A stretch of DNA of 43,031 nucleotides from Desulfobulbus propionicus (lineage in GTDB: Bacteria > Desulfobacterota > Desulfobulbia > Desulfobulbales > Desulfobulbaceae). A model generated the notes under the pieces. The model worked only from the letters and a program-made list of their open reading frames with translations. It had not been told where the DNA came from and searched no databases. The stretch is from positions 1 to 43,031 of the forward strand of contig PDQK01000010.1 in the NCBI GenBank assembly GCA_002746685.1, in the 5' to 3' direction. Each line of letters begins with the position of its first letter. The stretch's first letter is position 1. Below, one piece after another: positions 1 through 7,200 of this stretch. Made by a program: the position numbers and the translations under genes.

Positions 1-18
1 TCGTCTTTGCTTTTTCAT
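1..18 (-). CDS. Possible start of a gene running off the left edge
   Basis: Only six codons (MKKQRR) lie inside the window. They follow an ATG whose complement is at 16-18 and a Shine-Dalgarno-like GAGG a few bases upstream. That GAGG lies in a small hairpin (TCCTCA/TGAGGA, 22-27 with 39-44), so translation of this gene could be controlled by its leader. Nothing can be said about the product. Confidence 0.3.
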
Positions 19-270
19 AATTCCTCACTGTAATCAATTGAGGAGCTATTCTTCAATATACAACTTAACTTCTGGTCCTAATTATGGGGACCACCTCTCG
101 GCGGCACCCTTACCTTAACGTATCTGCTGATGCTGCTCCTTTGGAAGGGCTACGCACCTACCTGTTCACGCCTTCAAGAATTAGGTATAGTGTGTCCGGA
201 ATACGTCCAAAGACCTTTCTCCAGCGCTGCAGAACCCAAACCGGAAGACAGGTAGCATAATTCTGCTGCA
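19..270 (-). other. Structured non-coding leader or possible small RNA, unidentified
   Basis: There is no convincing coding frame in this stretch. Read on the minus strand it could fold into several hairpins. Examples are a TGGTCC/GGACCA stem (73-78 with 88-93), a CCTT/AAGG stem nested inside a CGTA/TACG stem near 123-153, and a stem masking the ribosome-binding site of the left-edge gene (22-44). It resembles a regulated 5' leader, but I could not match it to a known riboswitch class, 6S RNA, SRP RNA or tmRNA. The plus strand is not excluded. Confidence 0.3.
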
Positions 271-285
271 CCCGTGATTGGTTAC
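247..285 (-). repeat. Dispersed intergenic repeat, unit 4
   Basis: On the minus strand it begins GTAACCAATCACGGGTGCAG and lies directly after the aminotransferase terminator. It matches unit 1b at 25 of 30 bases by hand. Confidence 0.55.
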
Positions 286-321
286 AAAAAAAGCCTGCTC
301 TTTAAAAGAGCAGGCTTTTTT
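286..321 (-). terminator. Rho-independent terminator of the aminotransferase gene
   Basis: An 11-bp perfect inverted repeat (GCCTGCTCTTT at 293-303, AAAGAGCAGGC at 305-315) is flanked by A7 on one side and T6 on the other. It can therefore stop transcription from either direction. It lies about 75 bases after the aminotransferase stop codon on the minus strand. Confidence 0.85.
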
Positions 322-361
322 GTACTCCCTTGGCAGGATATGTACCTTTGGTCATGTACCT

Positions 362-394
362 CAAGCTGGCAACAACTCTGAGGTCTCCAGCTTG
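362..394 (-). repeat. Inverted repeat directly after the aminotransferase stop codon
   Basis: CAAGCTGG (362-369) and CCAGCTTG (387-394) form a perfect 8-bp stem that abuts the stop codon at 395-397. There is no T-run, so it is not a terminator by itself. It may stabilise the 3' end of the mRNA ahead of the true terminator at 286-321. Confidence 0.5.
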
Positions 395-1603
395 TTATTT
401 GAGCTGCGCCAGTGCGTTTTGGATACGTTCTATCCCCTGCTCAAGCGCATCCATTGAGGTGGCAAAAGAAAACCGAATAAACTCATCAGAACCAAATACT
501 GCTCCTGGTACGCTTGCCACCAAGGCCTCATCCAGGAAATAATCAGCCAGGGAAACTGAGTCGGTTATGGTCTTGTCTCCGAACTTCCTGCCATAATAGG
601 CTGAAAAATTAGGAAACACGTAAAATGCTCCACCAGGATTGATACAGCTCACCCCTTCAATGGCGTTTAACGCATCAACCATGAACGTTTTACGCGGGTG
701 AAAGGCTTTCTTCATTTCCTCTGTAAAGCTTGTTGACCCTGTGAGGGCAGCTAGCGCTGCATACTGGGAAGGTCCTGCCGGGTTGGAAGTGGCCTGGCTC
801 TGGATTTTATTCATAGCCTTGATCAGGTAATCAGGGCCAGCTACATATCCAATCCGCCAACCGGTCATGGAAAAGGCTTTGGAAACGCCGTTAGACACTA
901 TGGTCTGCTCTTTCAACGATGGTGCCACATCAAGAATGTGTGGAGGGAAGCCATCCGTATAGGTCAGCGCCTCATACATATCATCTGAAATGACCAACCA
1001 ATTATGTTGCAGTGCCAGTTCAGCTACGGCTTTCAGGGCCTGCTCTGAAAAAATCGCACCAGTCGGATTGGAAGGGCTGTTTAAGACAATAGCACGGGTT
1101 TTTTCGGTAGCATGGGCAGCCAGGGTTGCAGCATCAAGGTCAAAAGTATTCTTTTCATCCAGTGCAACAATGACCGGTACTCCGCCAGCGAGCTGCACCA
1201 TGGGAGGATAGGAAACCCAGTAGGGCGCGGGAATGATCACCTCATCACCGGGATTAAGCATTGCCTGGAAGATATTGTAAAGCCCATGTTTTCCACCACA
1301 GCTGACCTGCACCTGATCCGGGGTATAATCCCACCCATGGTCCTGTTTAAACCGGTCGCAGATAGCTTCGCGCAGTTCCACAATACCAGGGACAGGGGTG
1401 TAGCGGGTATGGCCATCATCAATGGCTTGTTTTCCTGCTGCACAAACATGCTCAGGGGTTGAAAAATCTGGCTCACCGACACTGAAATTCAGCACGTCAG
1501 CACCAGCGTCCCGTAGTGCTTTGGCCTTGGCATTCACTGCCAATGTTGGTGAAGGTGCAATTTGAAGGACTCGATCAGCAAGTCCGATTTTTTTCTGGGG
1601 CAT
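395..1603 (-). CDS. Class I/II PLP-dependent aspartate aminotransferase
   Basis: A 402-residue cytosolic aminotransferase of the subgroup Ib aspartate aminotransferase type (AspB/AspC-like), interconverting aspartate plus 2-oxoglutarate and oxaloacetate plus glutamate. Seen in the protein: NSPSNPTG at 175-182 (cofactor-contacting Asn), Asp207 and Tyr210 in the SDDMY stretch, the Schiff-base Lys242 in SNGVSKAFSMTGWR, and Arg377 in IRFSF for the substrate carboxylate. Length is typical of the family. The ATG is preceded by AAGGAG at good spacing. It is the last gene of a minus-strand series nadE - cytochrome - aminotransferase, and a strong terminator follows. Family assignment is firm; substrate preference (aspartate versus aromatic or prephenate) cannot be read from sequence alone. 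Confidence 0.93.
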   Translation of the reverse strand: MPQKKIGLADRVLQIAPSPTLAVNAKAKALRDAGADVLNFSVGEPDFSTPEHVCAAGKQAIDDGHTRYTPVPGIVELREAICDRFKQDHGWDYTPDQVQVSCGGKHGLYNIFQAMLNPGDEVIIPAPYWVSYPPMVQLAGGVPVIVALDEKNTFDLDAATLAAHATEKTRAIVLNSPSNPTGAIFSEQALKAVAELALQHNWLVISDDMYEALTYTDGFPPHILDVAPSLKEQTIVSNGVSKAFSMTGWRIGYVAGPDYLIKAMNKIQSQATSNPAGPSQYAALAALTGSTSFTEEMKKAFHPRKTFMVDALNAIEGVSCINPGGAFYVFPNFSAYYGRKFGDKTITDSVSLADYFLDEALVASVPGAVFGSDEFIRFSFATSMDALEQGIERIQNALAQLK

Positions 1604-1657
1604 GATTTCTTTCTCCTTATTTACAACAGTTGTGGCAAAAAATATCGGTAACAGAGA

Positions 1658-3439
1658 TTAAGGTTCTTTAAACACAGGGCAGGGACGATTTCTCTCATAC
1701 CCTACAAACGCAGGGTCATCATAACGTGTATGACAATCCAGGCACAGCCCGACCCTTAAAATACTTTCTATTTCTTCTTTATTAAAGGGCCGTAAATCTT
1801 CCCGCGAGCCATATTGCAACGCTTTACCATCAATGGTAACAAAATTGTCCAACCCGACTGTTCTTCCATCCAGGGTATCAACCCCCTTGTTAACTGGATA
1901 GAACTGCCATTTTCCATCCTCTTTGGTCACTGTCCCCTCACCCAGCCCAATGGTTTTGGGAGAAGCATGGCAATCTTTACACGATCGTCCCTTTGCCTGG
2001 GTGGTGTGCGGATTTATGGCCGCCATGGTAAAGCGATTAAAACGGCCTTCCACCTCACCTGCATCATCAATCAGGGTAACGATATCCTGGCATCCTGGCG
2101 TGACAATCACCACCTCATCGCCCCAAATGGCCAGCATGGGTTTTTCATAACGAATGTACGAGCGCCCTTCCTCCCACCAACCCGGGGTTTCTTCCAGGGT
2201 TAATTTATCCAGGTGGGTTTGGGTGGCATCCCGTTTGGCATGACACCCATAACATTGAGGCACCCAAGTGGAATGACACGCCTCACAGGTAATCCGCTTA
2301 TGTCCGGGATAGGTGCACACATCGTGCTTAGGTGGATTAAGGAGACGCTTTTTCCTATCATTTTTCCCGATGAGATATGCGTTTTTCCCCTCCCGCTCAA
2401 CATTGGTTAAGTGATTTTTCTTTCTTGTTGTTCCGGGGTTTGCATCATGACAACTTGTACAGGTGATCTCAAGCTGCTGTTCATAATGAGCATAGCTGGT
2501 ACCATCACCCATGATCTCTTCCCTTGTGTGGCAGTCAATACAGGACATCCCCTTTGCGTGATGGACATCTTCCCCTATCTCAAGATAAAATCGATCACCA
2601 GGGAGCTTCCTGGAAGATAATTTCCCCTTTTCATAAGGAGTGCCATATCCTTCCGCCTCAAACACGCCGATATAGGAGAGCCCGATCCGGCCGGAACGAT
2701 TATGGCAACGAATACAGTTATCATCAGGTACCTTTTTCACAATCAAGGGATGGGGTTTTTTCTTTTTACCATCAGGACCGACGTCGCCCCCGGCTTCCCC
2801 GTCAAAATCTGTCACTGTTTCTCTTACGTCACCCGGTGCCTCCTGATAATGACAAGCCGAACATCCACCGCCTTTCTCATTAAAAAAGGCAGGAGCTCCG
2901 GGAAGATCATTTTTCTGCTTCCACAGATGGCACGTTGCACAAAGCTTCCGGTAATAATCCAGGGCCAATGAGGTTTCACCGCTTTCAAGCAGCTGCTCAA
3001 CAGAAATATCGGCATCATTGGTTTCCCGCTCACCCCAGTAATAGAGGAGAGTTGCCAGAATCCCACGATTGGTCGCCATAAGGGAATTTTTCACCTTGCC
3101 AATATCAGAAGGGTGGCATCCTTCAACGCCGCAGGTTTTTGCAACCACCCGCAAATCTCCGGGGTTGCGTACTATCCCCCTGTGCGCCTTGTCTTTTTCA
3201 ATGGCAAGAGCATCGCCCAGATGACAGGGCGAGCACCCAACGATGAGCCTGTCATGGGCAGGGTCAAGCTTTTCCTCTGTATGACAGGACAAACACATCT
3301 CCACGTAGCCTGCTGTGGTTACAGCTATCTGCTCTGGCCGCTTACGTGTTTTTTCCTGAAAAACCAGGTAACCAACCAGAAGAAGGACAAACGGGAAAAA
3401 AAGCAATATAGATAGCAGGCTTTGGCGAGGACGCTTCAT
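1658..3439 (-). CDS. Membrane-anchored multihaem cytochrome c (12 haem sites)
   Basis: A 593-residue exported protein with an uncleaved-looking N-terminal anchor (hydrophobic residues about 8-27 after MKRPRQ, followed by a charged stretch). I count eleven CXXCH sites, starting at residues 49, 69, 167, 193, 242, 300, 327, 385, 396, 487 and 566, plus one CX4CH at 103 (CGVEGCH), so twelve probable covalent haems. The protein would hang in the periplasm on the inner membrane and carry electrons. No catalytic motif of nitrite, tetrathionate or hydroxylamine reductases was recognised, so its partner is unknown. It lies between nadE and the aminotransferase on the same strand, with no adjacent quinol oxidase or iron-sulfur partner. 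Such proteins are common in sulfate- and metal-reducing Desulfobacterota. Confidence 0.9.
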   Translation of the reverse strand: MKRPRQSLLSILLFFPFVLLLVGYLVFQEKTRKRPEQIAVTTAGYVEMCLSCHTEEKLDPAHDRLIVGCSPCHLGDALAIEKDKAHRGIVRNPGDLRVVAKTCGVEGCHPSDIGKVKNSLMATNRGILATLLYYWGERETNDADISVEQLLESGETSLALDYYRKLCATCHLWKQKNDLPGAPAFFNEKGGGCSACHYQEAPGDVRETVTDFDGEAGGDVGPDGKKKKPHPLIVKKVPDDNCIRCHNRSGRIGLSYIGVFEAEGYGTPYEKGKLSSRKLPGDRFYLEIGEDVHHAKGMSCIDCHTREEIMGDGTSYAHYEQQLEITCTSCHDANPGTTRKKNHLTNVEREGKNAYLIGKNDRKKRLLNPPKHDVCTYPGHKRITCEACHSTWVPQCYGCHAKRDATQTHLDKLTLEETPGWWEEGRSYIRYEKPMLAIWGDEVVIVTPGCQDIVTLIDDAGEVEGRFNRFTMAAINPHTTQAKGRSCKDCHASPKTIGLGEGTVTKEDGKWQFYPVNKGVDTLDGRTVGLDNFVTIDGKALQYGSREDLRPFNKEEIESILRVGLCLDCHTRYDDPAFVGYERNRPCPVFKEP

Positions 3440-3500
3440 ACGTTCACCCAGTCACGGTCCAGGAAACGGCTCTGTAGTCCTGTGCTGAATCACTCCACAG

Positions 3501-5126
3501 CTACTCTTTGAACCCATGCACCGCCGGATAACGACGTCCTGGCCCAAAAGCCTTGGGGGTTACCTTTATACCAAGTGGTGCCTGCTTTCTTTTATACTCG
3601 TTAAGCGTAATTCTGCGCACAATATCTTGAACAGTTTCCCTGGCAGCCCCGCTGGCTGCAATGTCTTCAACACTCTGTGCTTTTTCCAGATAAGCGATAA
3701 GGATTGGATCCAGCTCTTCGTATGGCGGCAGATCATCCTGATCCTGCTGATCCGGCTTGAGCTCTGCAGAAGGAGGCCTGGTAATGATATACTCTGGAAT
3801 CACCTCTTGTTCATCGTTATAAAACTGCGCCAGCTCATAGACAATGGCCTTGGGCACATCAGCAAGCACTGCCAGGCCGCCGCTCATATCACCGTACAGG
3901 GTGCAGTAACCAACGGCCATCTCAGACTTATTCCCGGTCGAGAGCAACAGTCCGCCAAATTTATTGGAAATCGCCATCAGCAGGTTACCGCGAATCCGGG
4001 CTTGAATGTTCTGCTCAGTTACGTCTTCTGCTGTTTTGCTCAATAAAGGCGCCAGCACTTTATGATAGCTCTCCATGATTTCCTGTATCTCAAGGATCTC
4101 AAAGCCACACCCCAGGTTAGCAGCCAGGTCCCGTGCTGTATCGATGGATGCCTGAGAGGTGTAGGGAGATGGCATGGCTACACAGAGCACATTTTCCGGC
4201 CCAAGAGCACGTACCGCAATAGCCGCCGTAACAGCTGAATCAATGCCACCGGATAACCCGATCACAGCTTTGGAAAAACCGGCCTTACGCAGATAATCCC
4301 GAACGCCTAATACCAATGCCTGCTCAATGGTAGCCACATTATCCACAGGGACTTGTGCAGCGTGCTGCGGCAGATCATCAATATCAACCACCACCATACC
4401 CTCAACAAAGCCCTTTCCTGCAGCAACCACCCTGCCCTCGGTGTTTACCACCAGGGAGTGGCCATCAAAAATGAGCCCATCCTGTCCGCCGACCTGATTC
4501 ACATAAAGAAGAGGATAGTTATTTTTCCTGCAAACCTGGCCAAATACGTCTTGCCGTTCCTGGAGCTTGCCATGATAATACGGGGAGGCTGAGATATTAA
4601 TCAGACAGTCTGGTACTATTGCACCAATAACAAAATTCTTCAGCGGGTTAACCTGATATGCCCGGCGATCCCACCAGAGATCTTCACCGATAGATAACCC
4701 AAAATGGTATCCGTTCAGAGGAAAGATGGTGGACTCGGTGCCCGCTTCAAAATATCTGGTTTCGTCAAAAACATCGAAGGTGGGCAGCAGTTGCTTTCGC
4801 GCCCGATGTATTACCCTGCCCTCTTCGATAACAAAGGCTGAGTTATACAGTGGTTTTCCGCTTCCATTACGCTGCTCCAGCACACCGATAACACATACAA
4901 TACCGGTTATCTTGCTCAAGAGCTTTTCAAGAGCTGCGTCATGGGCCGCTAAAAAGGCCGGACGTTCAAGCAGATCCTGGGGATGATAACCGCACAGGGT
5001 CAACTCTGGAAACACAACAAGGTCACAATCAGCCTTTTTCGCTTTTTCAACCCATTCTCCAATACTTTCAAGATTGCGGTCAAAAGCGCCTATTACCGAA
5101 TTTATCTGAACAAGTCCAATTTTCAC
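3501..5126 (-). CDS. nadE: Glutamine-type NAD+ synthetase with an altered glutaminase site
   Basis: A 541-residue two-domain NAD synthetase that amidates deamido-NAD in the last step of NAD synthesis. Residues 1 to about 255 are a carbon-nitrogen hydrolase (glutaminase) domain. The rest is the ATP pyrophosphatase domain with the P-loop GLSGGIDS at 290-297. In the nitrilase triad, Glu41 (FPELTLCGY) and Lys111 (RKQLLP) are present. The nucleophilic cysteine expected in the family's (V/I)CEDxW motif is glycine: SIGEDLWW with Gly147, codon GGT at 4686-4688 minus. Known family chemistry says this should abolish glutamine hydrolysis, so the enzyme may use free ammonia. The start is GTG with only a weak ribosome-binding site. 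The synthetase domain looks intact. Confidence 0.93.
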   Translation of the reverse strand: MKIGLVQINSVIGAFDRNLESIGEWVEKAKKADCDLVVFPELTLCGYHPQDLLERPAFLAAHDAALEKLLSKITGIVCVIGVLEQRNGSGKPLYNSAFVIEEGRVIHRARKQLLPTFDVFDETRYFEAGTESTIFPLNGYHFGLSIGEDLWWDRRAYQVNPLKNFVIGAIVPDCLINISASPYYHGKLQERQDVFGQVCRKNNYPLLYVNQVGGQDGLIFDGHSLVVNTEGRVVAAGKGFVEGMVVVDIDDLPQHAAQVPVDNVATIEQALVLGVRDYLRKAGFSKAVIGLSGGIDSAVTAAIAVRALGPENVLCVAMPSPYTSQASIDTARDLAANLGCGFEILEIQEIMESYHKVLAPLLSKTAEDVTEQNIQARIRGNLLMAISNKFGGLLLSTGNKSEMAVGYCTLYGDMSGGLAVLADVPKAIVYELAQFYNDEQEVIPEYIITRPPSAELKPDQQDQDDLPPYEELDPILIAYLEKAQSVEDIAASGAARETVQDIVRRITLNEYKRKQAPLGIKVTPKAFGPGRRYPAVHGFKE

Positions 5127-5454
5127 AGCACAACAAGCCCAATAAAATATACTCTAGAAATGAGGTAACTTTTCAACAACACACCATCTGAACATGATCG
5201 CATTGCTTTGCATACCGATGTAGAGCAAACCGCTCCGCTTATGCTCATATGGAGGCACAGCTGAACAGGTACATCGTATGGCAGGTGGTATGTTTTCCAT
5301 TTACACTCAATAGTTACGAAATGACAAAACAAAAATTGATCGTCTTGTACTTAGGTACCAATTTGTGTGGGATGGGAGGTAAAACGAAGAAAACGAGAGG
5401 TAAAAACTTTCTGGTGTGGCAGCTATCACGTTGCAACAGCTGCCCAAAACCATT
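5127..5454. other. Intergenic region, no gene recognised
   Basis: About 330 bases separate nadE from the cold-shock gene. Open frames on the plus strand here run antisense into the cold-shock gene and have no family resemblance. The nadE promoter should lie near the left end, but I see no clear consensus pair. Confidence 0.5.
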
Positions 5455-5486
5455 CACCCAACATCAAGAAACCTTGCTGTCGGGTG
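5455..5486 (-). terminator. Hairpin after the cold-shock gene
   Basis: CACCC/GGGTG with an inner CAAG/CTTG stem forms a long imperfect hairpin 16 bases after the cold-shock stop codon. The following bases contain only a short interrupted T-run, so termination would be weak or factor-assisted. Confidence 0.45.
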
Positions 5487-5502
5487 AGAAGAATATGAAA
5501 AG

Positions 5503-5703
5503 TTACTGCTTTACTACGTTAGCTGCTGCAGGACCTTTTGGTCCATCAACTATTTCAAATTCTACCTTGTCCCCTTCATTTAATGTTTTAAAACCGGATC
5601 CATTGATTGCAGAATAGTGTACGAAAACATCCCGACCTTCCTCCTGCTCGATAAAACCAAACCCCTTTGACTCATTAAACCACTTCACAGTTCCTTTCAA
5701 CAT
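5503..5703 (-). CDS. Cold-shock domain protein (CspA family)
   Basis: A 66-residue single cold-shock domain, the normal family length. The RNA-binding motifs RNP1 (KGFGFI, residues 13-18) and RNP2 (VFVHYSAI, residues 26-33) are both present, and Trp8 and Phe9 sit in the usual KWFN. It should bind single-stranded RNA or DNA as an RNA chaperone. The ATG is preceded by a strong AAAGGAG. The 169-base gap to mltG probably holds its own promoter and 5' untranslated region. Whether it is cold-induced cannot be told from the sequence. Confidence 0.95.
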   Translation of the reverse strand: MLKGTVKWFNESKGFGFIEQEEGRDVFVHYSAINGSGFKTLNEGDKVEFEIVDGPKGPAAANVVKQ

Positions 5704-5872
5704 TGCCCTTTTTATCTCCTTTATTAGGCTGAATGTTTATCCCATGCAATGCTCCTTACACTGTAGCCAACAGCACTATCAGAAATGATAATCAGTACTA
5801 CACTATTCAATAACAATACATGGTCTACTGAATGAAGCGACCTTACCATTATTACTTTTAAAAACAAAGGAA

Positions 5873-6889
5873 TTATTTTTTATTTTCACGCTTTACGCGT
5901 TTCTGGTACTTTCGTACGGCCCGGTTATGTTCTTTTAGCGAATTTGAAAAGGTGTGGGTGCCATCGTTACGGGAAACAAAATATAAGGCCCTGGTTTCAG
6001 CAGGAAAAAGCACTGCCTCAAGGGCTTCCTTGCCCGGGCTGCATATTGGTCCAGGCGGTAGCCCAGAAATAACATAGGTATTATAGGGGGTAGGACGACG
6101 TAAATCGTTTTTGGTAATGTTACCGTTAAACCCTTCTATCCCGTAGATAACAGTGGGATCAGACTGCAACCGCATCTTCTTCTGCAACCGATTGAGAAAG
6201 ACCCCTGCTATAAAGGGACGTTCATAAGCAGCACCGGTTTCCTTTTCAATAATGGAAGCCAGGGTAACTATCTGGTGGAGACTGAGATCCTTTTGCTGGT
6301 CAACAGGCAGTTTTTTGACCACAGCTTGAAAACGCTGCACCATGAGTTGCATTACCGATTTGGTGGTGACACTCCCACGAGCAAGAAAATACGTATCAGG
6401 AAAGAGATACCCTTCAAGGGAATCCGCTGAAATTCCCAGGGAATGAGTAAAGAGAGGGTCAGTTGCCAGTTGAAAAAACGTTTCTTGATCGACCCATCCT
6501 TGCTGTGCAAATGCAGCAGCAATCTGGACAAGATCAAACCCTTCAGGGATGGTTATGGAGTGATAGTAGACCTTACCCTGCTCCAGCACCTTAAGCACTT
6601 CACTCGGAGTGAGCTTGTAAGGTATTTCATATTCTCCAGCCTTGAGCCTGGTGGCTGTTTTTGTATAGCGGGCTACCAGTAAAAAACGAATATCATTTCT
6701 CAGGAGTTTTTTTTCAGCAAGTAACCGGCCAACCGCTCTCACGCCGCTTCCCTTTGGAATGGTTACCAACGCACTTCCCTCTCCTGAAGCAGGGGTCGTT
6801 ACATATTCCCAAATCCACAGCCCAGCTCCCCCACAACCAAGAAGAAGCAAGAGCATCAATCCCAACACGATTGTTTTCAACGCAGTCAC
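5873..6889 (-). CDS. mltG: Endolytic murein transglycosylase MltG (YceG-like)
   Basis: An inner-membrane enzyme that cuts nascent peptidoglycan glycan strands and so sets their length. An N-terminal membrane anchor (TIVLGLMLLLLLGCGG) is followed by a LysM-like subdomain and the YceG catalytic domain. The catalytic Glu lies in LASIIEKETG, and the substrate-cleft signature YNTYVISGLPPGPI is present. I chose the GTG at 6889 (338 residues, start VTALKTIV), which puts the anchor at the N-terminus as in relatives and has AGG upstream. The frame stays open to a TTG at 6988, but that would add about 33 residues unlike the family. It lies between lon and the cold-shock gene on the same strand, with its own spacing. 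Confidence 0.9.
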   Translation of the reverse strand: MTALKTIVLGLMLLLLLGCGGAGLWIWEYVTTPASGEGSALVTIPKGSGVRAVGRLLAEKKLLRNDIRFLLVARYTKTATRLKAGEYEIPYKLTPSEVLKVLEQGKVYYHSITIPEGFDLVQIAAAFAQQGWVDQETFFQLATDPLFTHSLGISADSLEGYLFPDTYFLARGSVTTKSVMQLMVQRFQAVVKKLPVDQQKDLSLHQIVTLASIIEKETGAAYERPFIAGVFLNRLQKKMRLQSDPTVIYGIEGFNGNITKNDLRRPTPYNTYVISGLPPGPICSPGKEALEAVLFPAETRALYFVSRNDGTHTFSNSLKEHNRAVRKYQKRVKRENKK

Positions 6890-7023
6890 AATGGCACAAC
6901 CTGGTAGAGTAAACCTGAATCCCTGAGCGTTCAAAAACAGTGCAGATACAAAATGGTAACGTAATTGATTATACAACTCGTCTATCAATACGTTACCAAC
7001 ACAGTAGCTGTGCTGTTTTTGGA

Positions 7024-7037
7024 CGCCCCGCAGGGCG
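7024..7037. repeat. GC-rich hairpin in the lon-mltG gap
   Basis: CGCCC/GGGCG (7024-7028 with 7033-7037) forms a short stem with no T-run. It is followed by a pyrimidine-rich stretch ending in TTGGCCAA near 7078-7085. The combination resembles degenerate intergenic repeat debris rather than a promoter. Function unknown. Confidence 0.3.
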
Positions 7038-7132
7038 GTTGAGTGAGCCTGATATTTGACTTTGTTTCCTTTTTACTTGGCCAAAACACTACGTTATGAA
7101 CAATCAGGCTCTAAATTGTCACGGATTCAGGG

Positions 7133-7170
7133 AAAAGAAAAAAGCCTGGTGCGTTTGTACACACCAGGCG
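7133..7170 (-). terminator. Rho-independent terminator of lon
   Basis: On the minus strand GCCTGGTG (complement of 7162-7169) pairs with CACCAGGC (complement of 7144-7151) around a 10-base loop. A TTTTTTCTTTTCC tract follows at once. It lies about 30 bases beyond the lon stop codon. Confidence 0.88.
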
Positions 7171-7200
7171 TCTAATCAACAAGCAAAACCGGATCAAAAA

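Noticed and set aside
60..200. Resemblance of the minus strand to signal recognition particle RNA (GGAGCAGC, then GCAGATACG, then GGTGCCGCC).
   Set aside because: The highly conserved tetraloop region (CCGGAAGG-type) is not present; the partial match is not enough to call an SRP RNA.
240..260. CCGGAAGACAGG on the plus strand, like the 3' box of a cobalamin riboswitch.
   Set aside because: The defining GCCACTG box and the CCCCGCAAC region are absent.
1814..3415. Several long plus-strand open frames opposite the cytochrome gene, and similar ones opposite Lon, TrkH, RND and nadE genes.
   Set aside because: They are shadows of strongly conserved genes, lack ribosome-binding sites and show no domain pattern.
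7020..7095. Possible insertion-sequence end (GC hairpin followed by TTTTTACTTGGCCAAAA).
   Set aside because: No transposase remnant and no matching second end nearby; noted only as a hairpin.
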